Source: Strongylocentrotus droebachiensis (Eukaryota; Echinodermata; Echinoidea; Camarodonta; Strongylocentrotidae). Taken from it: a stretch of 64,000 nucleotides of DNA. The notes under the pieces were generated by a model. It had not been told where the DNA came from and did not search any database. It worked only from the letters and a program-made list of their open reading frames with translations. Positions 34,936 through 45,045 of the stretch are shown piece by piece. The first letter of the stretch is position 1, and the number at the start of each line of letters is the position of its first letter. A program made the translations under genes and the position numbers. The DNA is taken from positions 930,001 to 994,000 of the forward strand of contig JAVYIG010000041.1 of NCBI GenBank assembly GCA_035222895.1. Reading direction: 5' to 3'.

Positions 34936-35496
34936 TTAAGGGGAAATAAAATACTTGTACAAACATTACACATTAAGGGGAAATATAATGTTTGCCCTAA
35001 TAATATACATTAAGGGGAAATTAAGTATTTGCCCTAAAATTATACATTAAGGGGAAATATAATATTTGCCCTAACATTGATTATACATTAAGGGGAAATA
35101 TAATATTTGCTCTAGCATTAAGGGGAATTTAGTATTTGCCCTAAAATTATACATTAAGGGGAAATATAATACTTGCCCTAACATTATACATTAAGGGGAA
35201 ATATAATACTTGCCCTAACATTATACATTAAAGGGGAAATAAAATACTTGCACTAACATTATACATTAAGGGGAAATATAATGAATGCCCTAATAATATA
35301 CATTAAGGGGAAATATAATATTTGCCAAAACATTGATTATACATTAAGGGGAAATATAATATTTGCCAAAACATTGATTATACATTAAGGGGAAATATAA
35401 TATTTGCCCTAACATTGATTATACATTAAGGGGAAATATAATATTTGCTCTAACATTAAGGGGAAATTTAGTATTTGCCCTAAAATTATACATTAA

Positions 35497-35988
35497 AGGT
35501 AATATAAAGTTTTGGTATGGGGTCATGAATTTGGTTCAAATGAACATATTGGAAGCATAACGATCCTACAGTATTCAGTGATCGTTGTCGCGGTCGAAAT
35601 CGACTCTAAAGTTTTAAAATTGTAAATAATAAACAATTTAAGTTGAATAGCTCCCTCTTAAGGTCAAGATATTAATTAAGCTATAAAACAATGTTTTTGA
35701 CTAAAATCGATCGATTAGCTATTCTCGTTCGGAAATGATATACCACAACTACATACTCTGAGATTTTCATGGTCGCAGCTGCCATTGTACGGCCGTAGGA
35801 GCTATTTGAAATTTATCAACATTTACCGGGAGCACTGCTAAATTCTATTTTTCTCGAAAGCAAAAGTGTTTTAGGGGCTAAAATTTCTGGTGTTTTTAAT
35901 ATATCCACAGGAGCATCCAAATATATCACAATTGTAAAGAATCACTGTCCACCCATTTTTCAAAATTTCCCAAAACTTTGTAATACCT
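35497..35988. mobile_element. 492-bp MITE with TTAA duplication in the array
   Basis: The ends AGGTAATATAAAGTTTTGG (35497-35515) and CCAAAACTTTGTAATACCT (35970-35988) are inverted repeats matching at 17 of 19 positions. TTAA flanks at 35493-35496 and 35989-35992, and array sequence resumes exactly on each side. This is a clean insertion footprint of a piggyBac-type, TTAA-specific non-autonomous element. Confidence 0.88.
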
Positions 35989-36361
35989 TTAAGGGGAAAT
36001 ATAATATTTGCCCTAACATTGATTATACATTAAGGAGAAATATAATATTTGCCAAAACATTATACATAAAAGCCGGGGAAATATAATATTTGCTCTAACA
36101 TTATACATTTAGGAGAAATTTAGTATTTGCCCTAAAATTATACATTAAGGGGAAATATAATACTTGCCCTAACATTATACATTAAGGGGAACTATAATAT
36201 TGCCCTAACATTTAACATTAAGGGGAAATATAATATTTGCCCTAATACATGCTTTATTTGCCTTGTTAATATGTGTTGACTGCATAGGGTGTGTACAGTG
36301 TATATAATTTGAAAAATAAAAAGGAGTATAGGTAATAAGAAACAACATCACAAGAAAAGGA

Positions 36362-36520
36362 CCTAATAATAATGATATTAATAATAATAATGATATTAAT
36401 AAAAATAATGATGACAACCACGACGACGATGATGATAATAACAATAATGATAATAATAACCATAATAATAATAATAATAAAAAATGATAATAATAGTAAT
36501 AATAATAATAATAATAATCA
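36362..36520 (+). repeat. (ATA/ATG)n trinucleotide-rich tract
   Basis: AATAATAATGAT, GACGACGATGATGAT and long AATAATAAT runs over about 160 bp. It produces Ile/Val-rich spurious frames. Confidence 0.93.
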
Positions 36521-36568
36521 GAAATAGATCTAGACTAGTCATTGTGAATAATACACAGGTGTGAATGT

Positions 36569-37018
36569 GTTATGGTCGATGCAGCGCATGAGGGTATTCA
36601 CTATGGTGCAATAAAATTCTTGAGGCGTAGCCGAGTGTATTTTGTGCCAACGTGAATAGCGCTGCATCGCCATAACGTCACGAACAAAAACCTATGTATT
36701 ATTTCAATTTCAATTTCCAATCATAAATATCTTGATAATCAGGCAGGCGATCAGCTTGTAAAAGACATGGGGTTTCTGACTGACCTAATTAATTATGATG
36801 GTAGCACCCCGGCCCCCCCCCCCCCCCCCCCCACGTGAATAGCGCTGCATCGCCATAACGTCACGAACAAAAACCTATGTATTATTTCTATTTCAATTTC
36901 TTATCATAAATATCTTGATAATCAGGCAGGCGATCGGCTTGTAAAAGACATGGGGTTTCTGACTGACCTAATTAATTATCATGGTAGTACCCCCCCCCCC
37001 CCCCCCCCCCCCCCCCCA
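36569..37018 (+). repeat. Hairpin plus 183-bp tandem duplication ending in poly-C
   Basis: GTTATGGTCGATGCAGCGC (36569) is the inverted partner of GCGCTGCATCGCCATAAC (36658). The right arm starts a 183-bp unit, 36650-36832, repeated at 36833-37018 with about 95% identity by eye. Each copy ends in a C tract (20 and 28 nt). Confidence 0.88.
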
Positions 37019-38155
37019 CTCAGGGGTCGGAATGACCGCATGCGTGTTGCCAAAATGTCCGGTAAAGGGGTACTTTTCGTGCGACAAAAAAAGGGTGTAT
37101 TTGACTTTTCACCCGGAGATTTCTTTAAAAAAGGGGGGGGGGGAGGAGGGTTTCCTTTTTTTCTCTCATCTCTTTGGACTCCTGAGAAATTATTCCGAAT
37201 TTAGGGGGGTACATTGAGCATTTTTCCTGATTTAGGGGGGTCGCCAAGGCAGGAAAATCCCGCGAAAAGCCCGCGAAAGGGGGGTTCGAAAATGTTGGCA
37301 GTCCTCAGATAGGGGGTGCTTTCAAAAAGAGGGAACAAGCATATGCGTACCCTAAATAACACAGAGTGGAGGGGGGGGGGGGGCAGGGGTAGCACGAGCT
37401 AAATCCAGGATTTTGTTTCAGAATCCGAGTCAAAGTTACATTACTCTAGCATTAATCCCAAATGCTATAGTGAAGTGAATCAGTTCCTAAAAGCGATATT
37501 GCTTTTAGGAGTGATATTGTGCCTAATTCCTAAGGCTAAATTGAATCAAATTTTAACGGCTAAGTGAGTTTAGAATTAGACTTAGACTCGCTAGATCTAT
37601 CATCTAGATCTAGAGCAATTTTCAATTCAATGAAGTCAATTCAATTCCATTAAGTTTATTCATTTCCATAAAAATCACATTACAAAAAACACATTCATAT
37701 AATAACATGCAAAATCTTTTACTAAAATATACAGGTACATAGATCTAGACCTACATAGTCTAGACCTTCTAGACTAGATCTAATTATTCTAAGTAGACTA
37801 GGTCTACATTAAAATATTAAACAATAATGGAAAAAGGGGAGTTATAAAAACCCAAATAAATAATTTTGCCGAGATATCTCCCCAAAAATAACTAAACATA
37901 TTGTGATGAACATAATAAAGATTTGAAATTATATAAACTTATTTTGCCCCAAAGAAAACTCGTATAAAAAAAAATATTTAAAACAAAAAAATTGGGATAA
38001 ATTTTTAGCTGTTAAGTGTTATAAAAAAGTGTTAGTGAATCACCCAGGCCATTTGTTTCTATTGTGTATTGTTCATGTACTTTAGTTTATGTAATGCCAA
38101 CGAATTAATTTCCAAATGGACCAATACAATTGATCTGAATCTGAATGTAGCTGTG
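37019..38155. other. Non-coding intron sequence
   Basis: Poly-G tracts (37133-37143, 37371-37383), GGGGGG(T) clusters at 37200-37245, and AT-rich DNA with many TAGATCTAGA-like phrases (37590-37810). No gene or clear element seen. Confidence 0.55.
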
Positions 38156-38159
38156 TACT

Positions 38160-38335
38160 CACTCAGCTCAGCTCAGCTCAGCTCGGCAGGCAGTGCAGTA
38201 GGCAACTTGCGAACTCCAGAAAGCTCCGCCGCCACGCCTTTGGGGGCGCAGCTACCTGGAGTTAGCTCCTCGCGAGAGCCGCCAGACTTCCCGGCCGGCG
38301 AGTCTTACTTTCACTTTGGCAAGCTTCGTTAGCAA
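38160..38335. promoter_or_regulatory. CpG-rich block (candidate regulatory or first-exon region)
   Basis: The block has four CAGCT units (CAGCTCAGCTCAGCTCAGCT) and then about 150 bp dense in CG dinucleotides (CTCCGCCGCCACGCC, CCTCGCGAGAGCCGCC, CCCGGCCGGCGAG), in an AT-rich intron. An open frame of 87 codons crosses it without known motifs. A role as internal promoter or enhancer is inference from composition only. Confidence 0.3.
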
Positions 38336-38611
38336 TTAGCATCATTCTGCTCATCTCAAGCGGCGTTATATCGTATTAAATTATTTTCACGTATTTTCAA
38401 AATCCTAAAATAGCGAGTAGTCACAAAATAAATGTAATAGGTATCAATATTTTCCGATAATTAGACATTTACCGGACAACTTAGAATCCCGAAATTGTTT
38501 GTTGTTGTTGTTGTAATAGTGGTATCTTCAATGTACAAATGTTGAAAGAAATTTACAGTGTTATGGAGGGCGAAGTGTGCGATCGTGAATTACGTGGTCG
38601 GGACGCGATTG

Positions 38612-38642
38612 GGATAACCACTGCAGCTTGCAGTGGTTATCC
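38612..38642. other. Perfect 14-bp stem hairpin
   Basis: GGATAACCACTGCA and its exact reverse complement TGCAGTGGTTATCC are separated by GCT. The phrase ACAACCACTG recurs twice within the next 80 bp (38646 and 38700). Function unknown. Confidence 0.6.
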
Positions 38643-38734
38643 AAGACAACCACTGCGAATTATCGAGCGGTTTACATAGACTCGCGTATGTTAGCTGGAC
38701 AACCACTGGAAAAATTTAGGACAACATCTGCAGA

Positions 38735-38736
<2 letters not shown>

Positions 38737-38790
<54 letters not shown>
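38737..38790 (+). repeat. (CT)n microsatellite
   Basis: About 54 nt of uninterrupted CT. A short (TA)n run follows at 38826-38843. Confidence 0.95.
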
Positions 38791-38793
<3 letters not shown>

Positions 38794-38844
38794 ATTACCT
38801 TTTTCTATGTTAGTGTCAATCCTCATATATATATATATATATAA

Positions 38845-40683
38845 ACTGAAGAGCTTGTATAATTTGTGATTATTGAAACACTATTCATTAGCAAATACAG
38901 TCAAGGTTGGTGGTAGTGGTGGTGAATCTACCATTCAGTAATTAACCTGGCCCATGAGGCATGACATTTCATCACAGGTTAATATTGTGTCCTTGTATAT
39001 TAATTAGATATGACTTGTGTGTGCTAATGAGATCAAAGGGTTATCATAATTCTGAGAAAGATGAGGACTGTCACTTTTATACCTCATTGTATTTAATTTT
39101 TCCCTTGAAATGTTCTATGAAAACTCAACCATGAAATGGCTATGAATGATGTTAAGTAGACACCAGCACCAAGGATGGTGCTAATAGTGGCTCCACTGAT
39201 CTAAAATATGCTTCAGTGTGGTCAGCCATTCAATAATAACTCTCTGATTTATTGTCTGTTGCTTCATATGAGCTCTTAACCAATGCTGTATGAGTGAATT
39301 AGAAGCACCTACAAGTGACTGACTTTTCGCCAGTCTGCTTGTATAAACAAATAGGACAATTTAGTGTAGATGTGAGATGGAAATCATTGTTAGAATGAGT
39401 AGAAAAACTATTGAAATCAACTAAACCTGTGATACTTTTTGGTAATTGATTCAATTTTATCACATTTGGTTTTGTTTTGGAAGGGGTGTCAAGATCATTG
39501 TTTGCCTTTTAGCCTGGAGTCAGAAGTAGTTTGGTTTTAAATGAGTATCAGCTTGTTGGTTGGATTGATTGGTATGGGGGTGAAGCTAGTGGTATTAGTC
39601 ATGCAATTATGAGAGCTCTGGTCCAGCCGACCGAGTATGGTGATTGTCGGGAATAATCAACCATGTCTAATACATACAAATTAAATCAGTCAAATACAGA
39701 GTGAGTTTGATTTCAGTATCAGTGCTGAAACTTAGAATGCTAAACCATTCACCCTATCTTTGTTTTGTTGCTTTTTTAAATACTGTTTTGTGTGAGAGAG
39801 CAGCATGATGCTATCTATAATGTATAAGTGAATCTGCAAGTGAATGCCTAATTTTCATATGGATGTTTGAAATCGTGTTCAATTAAGTTATCCTAGGACT
39901 ATTTACTAGTTTAAAATAGGGAATATATATTAGGGAGATGTTTTGGCGATGCAGATGCCATGTATTTGTACATCTCACCTCATGCTATATGACTGGAAAT
40001 TAATCTATATTAATCTATATTGAATGCATGTTCACCCAATTGTTTTTCCATGATGTACCTTGCTGTTTTCCGAAGCTTTTGTAAATGAAAGAAATTATAA
40101 CCAGAAACACTATTCAGTCAACTCCGTGATTCCCCATGAAGCTGCATCAGACAATTGACAAGCGACGTTTCCAGTTAGCATTGGTCGCTAACTCCTCGTA
40201 GAAGGCAATGACCTTGATCTTAATTTGCATGCAATTAAGGTGACATCTTGGTCGTTAGAGTGTGAGCATGTTAGCTATTAGAAGATCAGAGATTACAATC
40301 AAGATAGCTAGCAGCTAGCGCTGAGCTGCTGGTCTATCATGTTAGCAGGACGATAACCTTTAGAGTATTCCCTTTCAACCTCTCTCTCTCTTCCTCTTCA
40401 CTGCTACTAGGGGCCAGACTGTCTCCTATGTCATGGTCTTATGTACATTGTGTACATCACAAACTGCTTATGCGTTATCAGTATGATCATAATATGCCTA
40501 AACAACATGATTTGATTTGTGTTAATGTTGCCATTTGTATTTATGTAATTGATCGTAATTTAGTTGTGATATTAATTTTTCCTTCTCTTCTTTTTAAACT
40601 ACTATTCTATACAATAATAGTACACTGGATACAATCTGAATATGTCATTTTATTTTCAATGTTCAATGGTCTCATCACTTTTA
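38845..40683. other. Non-coding intron sequence, repeat-poor
   Basis: No element ends, tandem arrays or convincing exons were seen. AT-rich, unique-looking sequence. Confidence 0.55.
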
Positions 40684-40857
40684 GGTGCATCAATTATAAG
40701 AAGCCAAAAATCATTAGAAAAATAATGATTGGAAGTTTATCTTCAATCCCCATTCCAAATTTACCATTATAGATGCATTTATTATAAGAAGCCTATTATT
40801 AGAAATGTAATGATTGGAAGTTTATCTTCAATCACTGTGCACTATTTACCATTATAG
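40684..40857 (+). repeat. Tandem duplication of ~86 bp
   Basis: TGCATCAATTATAAGAAGCC to TTTACCATTATAG is followed at once by ATGCATTTATTATAAGAAGC to TTTACCATTATAG. Both contain TAATGATTGGAAGTTTATCT. Diverged at several positions. Confidence 0.88.
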
Positions 40858-41436
40858 ATTAAGTTATGTGGTTTGTCTTTTTGCCACATCCAATCGGGAG
40901 ATGAAGACAGACGCTTTCCGTTTAGACTTTACTTCTGAGAAACCCACCCACTGGGCATGGATTCCTCTAGATAATAGACCATTACTCATCCAAACTCCAC
41001 GCTAAAATCTTCATCATCTACACCCTCTACCATCCTTCTTCTGGTGTGCATTTTCACTTTTGGTTGTCTGAGAGTGTGTTGGTTTGTTGATTTGTTTGTT
41101 TTGTTTGTTTTTGTTAATTTCTACTGTTGTTGGAGGTTTCTTTAAATTGATCATCGCATGAGCTTTTCAATTTCTAGAGATTTTTCAATGAAAATGTGTA
41201 TCCATGATTAGTTTTCAATTGCAAAAAAATGAACTGTTAGATAAAAAAAGAAAAAAGTGCACAAATTGTTTGATCTGGTACTAAGAAAATCATTTATTTT
41301 TTACTCAGTTTTCGTCACAAGAGTTGTACAATGTCTGAGCTATTTAGCAGTGCCGTTTAGCAAATCCTTGATAGTTTGTCATTTTTCTGAGATATTTGAT
41401 GTTTAGCGGCGTCGTTAAGCAAATCCTGGTAAGTAA

Positions 41437-41635
41437 GCCCCTTTCTGGCCCGTCGCCCCTGCGCTGCCCTCTGCTTACAACTTTGACATCCTGAACAGAT
41501 GACACCGGTGAATGTGACGGCATCTTCGGCGTTCCGACCCGCCGGGGACTCTTTCCTGGCAGCGAATTAAGCTTTGAGGAGGAATCCCGTGCCGGGCCAC
41601 TGGGAATTCCTCCCGTCTAAGATGAAAGGCAGATA
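41437..41635. promoter_or_regulatory. CpG-rich block in the repeat-poor half
   Basis: About 200 bp with many CG dinucleotides (GGCCCGTCGCCCCTGCG, TCGGCGTTCCGACCCGCC) amid AT-rich DNA. It is preceded by two similar phrases, TTTAGCAGTGCCGTTTAGCA and TTTAGCGGCGTCGTTAAGCA, 62 bp apart. No coding motif. A regulatory role is a composition-based guess. Confidence 0.3.
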
Positions 41636-41639
41636 ATGT

Positions 41640-43623
41640 CTAAGGAGAGTTGCTCATGATCATGGTTTGTGATGTCTAATGAGAGCCATGGATCGACAGA
41701 TAGATCGATGAAGATAGAAAGAAGAAGATAGAGTGGAGGATAGAGGGTTGGAGAGGATAAAAAAGGCAGGTAAGGAGAGGGAAGGGGATGGGTGAGATAG
41801 AGAAACAGAAATGAGAGAGAGAGAAAGAAGGAGAGATAGAGGCGGGAAATGTTGGGAGAGGAAGGAATAGAGAGAGAACACAAAAAAGAAATGACAGTAT
41901 TTTAACACATGAATTAGAAGCATACATAAGAAGAAGGGTATCATAAGATGAGCAAGGATGTTAAGAATGGGGCAAGGGACAATTCTGTGGTGGAGACGGG
42001 GGGGGGGGGGGGGATGTGTAGGTTCAAAAAGTGAGAGTTTGGGTGGCTATGATGAGCAGAGAGTAATAGCACCCCTGTGAACTTGCAAGCTGGAGAGAGG
42101 CAGATGACAGCAGAAATACTACCAGTATGGTGGGAGTGATATGCTAAAAGAGAGAGTGTTGATGATATATTGTACAAGGACTATAGGAAGATAAAGTTAA
42201 GAAAGCTGAGAATGGGATGATATTCAATTGGGTAGTAAAATATGATTTAAGTATTACCTCATCATAGTTCATTTATAACGTCTGAGTTGGAAAGCACTCT
42301 TAATTGAAACACGTAATGGAGACAAACAAATAAAGCAACCATTAAGAGAGAGAATGGAGGGATATTTTGGATTTAATGAGTGTGATAAGTGATAGGAGAG
42401 GTTGAGCCATCTTGGTTTGGCATGGTACCTACCCCACCCCGCCCTCTCTTACTTCCTGAGAAGGCATTCCAACTTGACATGATGGCTGCATTATGTCAAC
42501 AAAGCTGCAAGGCTTGTCAGACCAGACCATTGCCCCATCCCAACCAGGCCAGGTATAACTCACTCATGCACAGGACAGGCTTCCGTGATTCGTGAAACCA
42601 TTCAATTGATTTTTTTTACATCCTACCCCTATATTGATTTCTGTTGATGTTATTAGAAAAGATATTTGAAACATTAGTTTTCTCTCTTTCTTTCTCCTAA
42701 TAAAATTTATTTCATGAAGCATGGAAAGAGAATGGTACAAAGGTACACGGAAATGGAAAGAAAAACAAAACTCAAGAACACATGTAAAGGGGATACAGTA
42801 AGCAGTTAGAAATACAATTTGTCAAAAATTTGTTTGGTTTCCCTCGATTGTTTCTCTATCAGGCTTCACTTTTTGTATGAATAATGGACCAGCATATTTA
42901 TGCGAAACATCACAAATACAGTTAGATGGGATATATAGGTTACCCAGAAATAAGTGAGCACTCTTGTTGTTAAATTGTTAAACATACATCTAATTTTTGA
43001 ACTGCTGGCACATTTAAACAGTTCTAATCATTATTATAAAAACAAAATTAATACAATTTTTGTAATGATTTGTTGATTTCTATTTTGTTGTTTACATTTT
43101 GACTGTGCTTTCATCGTTGCTGTTATCATGGTTGCCAAATGGTCGGCTCCCAATTTATTTCTGTAATACCAGTGGTCCAGGAAGCCTTCTTCCTTCATCC
43201 ATCATGCTGTGATTATCCTATGAACCCCAATGCCCCTACCTTGCCCCACCCCCGCCCCACCCCCGCCCCACCCCACCCTGGTTGCTTGCTGACTACCTCC
43301 CACCCCACCCCAAGGGAATAGGGTCAATCCTCTTCATATGACACAGGAAGCTATCAGGGTGAATTGAAGGTCAGATATATCACATCATAGTGTCATCAAA
43401 ACTTATTAAGCATGTCATCATACCCCTGTGTCTTTTCTTATTCTGTCTGTCTCCACACGTTTCCTTTTCTTGTTCTCCGTCTGTATTGTTTTTCTTATTC
43501 TGGATACCCGTATATTTCTATCTTCATCTCTTATCCGTTCATATATTGTCATCTTCTATGTAATTTCTGTCTTGACATCGCCTTTTTCATTTTGAACTCT
43601 TTTGCGTTCTCCACCCTGCCCCT

Positions 43624-43625
<2 letters not shown>
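41640..43625. other. Non-coding intron sequence with purine tracts
   Basis: A GA-rich tract (41700-41890), a G16 run at 41998-42013 and a G-quadruplex-prone CCCCGCCCCA repeat at 43240-43275. No gene seen. Confidence 0.55.

Positions 43626-43626
<1 letters not shown>

Positions 43627-43674
<48 letters not shown>
43627..43674 (+). repeat. (CT)n microsatellite
   Basis: Uninterrupted CT run with pyrimidine-rich flanks. It generates Ser/Leu frames on + and Arg/Glu frames on -. Confidence 0.94.
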
Positions 43675-43676
<2 letters not shown>

Positions 43677-44827
43677 CTCTTTCTCTCTTTTTTGTGTTCA
43701 TCCCTGCCCAGTGCCCACTGTATCCCTCTCGCTATCTCCATCTCTTTCTCTCTTACCACCCAATCACCCCACCATCCCCTTTGTTTTCCCTCTCTCTGGT
43801 GCATGCATTTATCTTGGCATAGAATCAGCTAGCTCACTTCTACTATAGATATAAAGTTACAGAGCTCCTCCAATGAGATAGGTATTGTAGATAACCATCG
43901 TCAAATAGGGTATAGTGCCCCCTTGAGTCAGACGGTGAGGCAGGGTAATTGGAACTTGGCAAGATCCCAAACCTGGCAGAGTAGGGATAAGAGAGTTGCT
44001 GATTTAATGTTTGCTGGTATTATTTCTGGCTTGGATGCTAGCTGGCTTGGATGCGGCTGCTAGAGTTAGGAAGAAGAGCTGGCATCCATCGAAGCAAGCG
44101 CTTTGACTCTGCTGGTATAGAAGTCTCAATCAGCTGTGTTTTGAATGGAACTGATGTTCTCCAATCCTTTCAGGTCATAAAGAGAAAACAGATTACTTGT
44201 GGGGGCAATTCTGTGTTACCCAAAATGACATTTTGACAACAGGTTCAAGCCTACCAATAATTAAAGTAAACTAATTTAGATCAATTTGGGGGTAATCATA
44301 AAATAACTATTATAGTGCCATTTGAATTACTGGTCACTTTTGGTGTAAAATACATGTATATTGAGAATTGGCACATGTTGTAAAGGACTTAGTTCAGCCC
44401 AAAACAAAAAGCCATTCAATGTGACTGTTGACCAAGGTTTTTTTTTTGTGTAAACATAACTACAAAACATTTTTTTTATTTTAATCTCTATAGGAAATGT
44501 CTGAAAATTACTTTCTTTCCAGTAAAAATTACTGGTAGTGTTTTTATCTGGACTTTTAATCCTGCAACTACCCCTAGCTCTCAATTAAGTACATTTATAC
44601 AAATGATATGTCAAGGTGAATAATATAATAAATGATATTAGGAATACATTGCATCAACACTCGAAATGTATTTGAAATTTGGCTGGGAATTTTTAGCGAG
44701 ATACGGTATTATTGGAATGATCTCGGAACCGCCCCCGCAGCAGACCAGAGACTGAAACTGCAGGGATTCTTGATCGATCTCGGCTTGGTTGACAACACAA
44801 GTACACAATTTCCTATAAGTTACATGC

Positions 44828-45045
44828 TTTCTGGTCATTTGAAACAGCAACATAACATATTTTTACCTTAAACCTAAGCATTACTGGTATATGAGTTAAT
44901 TGATGAAATATATTATTTGTTTCTAGAGCAAATTTTTTTCTGGTCATTTGAAACAGCAACATAACATATTTTTACCTTAAACCTAAGCATTACTGGTATA
45001 TGAGTTAATTGATGAAATATATTATTTGTTTCTAGAGCAAATTTT
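44828..45045 (+). repeat. Near-perfect 109-bp tandem duplication
   Basis: The unit TTTCTGGTCATTTGAAACAG... to ...TTTCTAGAGCAAATTTT occurs at 44828-44936 and again at 44937-45045 with no difference seen over about 107 bp. Very recent duplication, or an assembly artefact. Confidence 0.93.

Larger units (their letters stand above)
34697..36245 (+). repeat. 37-bp AT-rich tandem array
   Basis: About 23 monomers of type AAGGGGAAATATAATATTTG+CCCTAACATTATACATT, 30-41 bp each. Variants recur in a set order (a short CTCTAACATT unit followed by a TTTAGTATTTGCCCTAAAAT unit at about 35108, 35446 and 36090), indicating higher-order repeats. The monomer junction ATTAAGG contains TTAA. Two foreign segments sit in the array at such sites (34736-34935 and 35497-35988). 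Confidence 0.95.

Noticed and set aside
34697-36245. CRISPR-like appearance of the 37-bp array
   Set aside because: There are no unique spacers; monomers abut directly and the DNA is animal intron.
36205-36463. Ile/Val-rich open frames
   Set aside because: They come from the ATA/ATG trinucleotide tract.
43412-43822. Ser/Leu-rich and Arg/Glu-rich open frames
   Set aside because: Products of a CT/GA microsatellite, like those at 6265-6522, 7745-7984, 41617-41944, 57454-57691 and 61827-62683.
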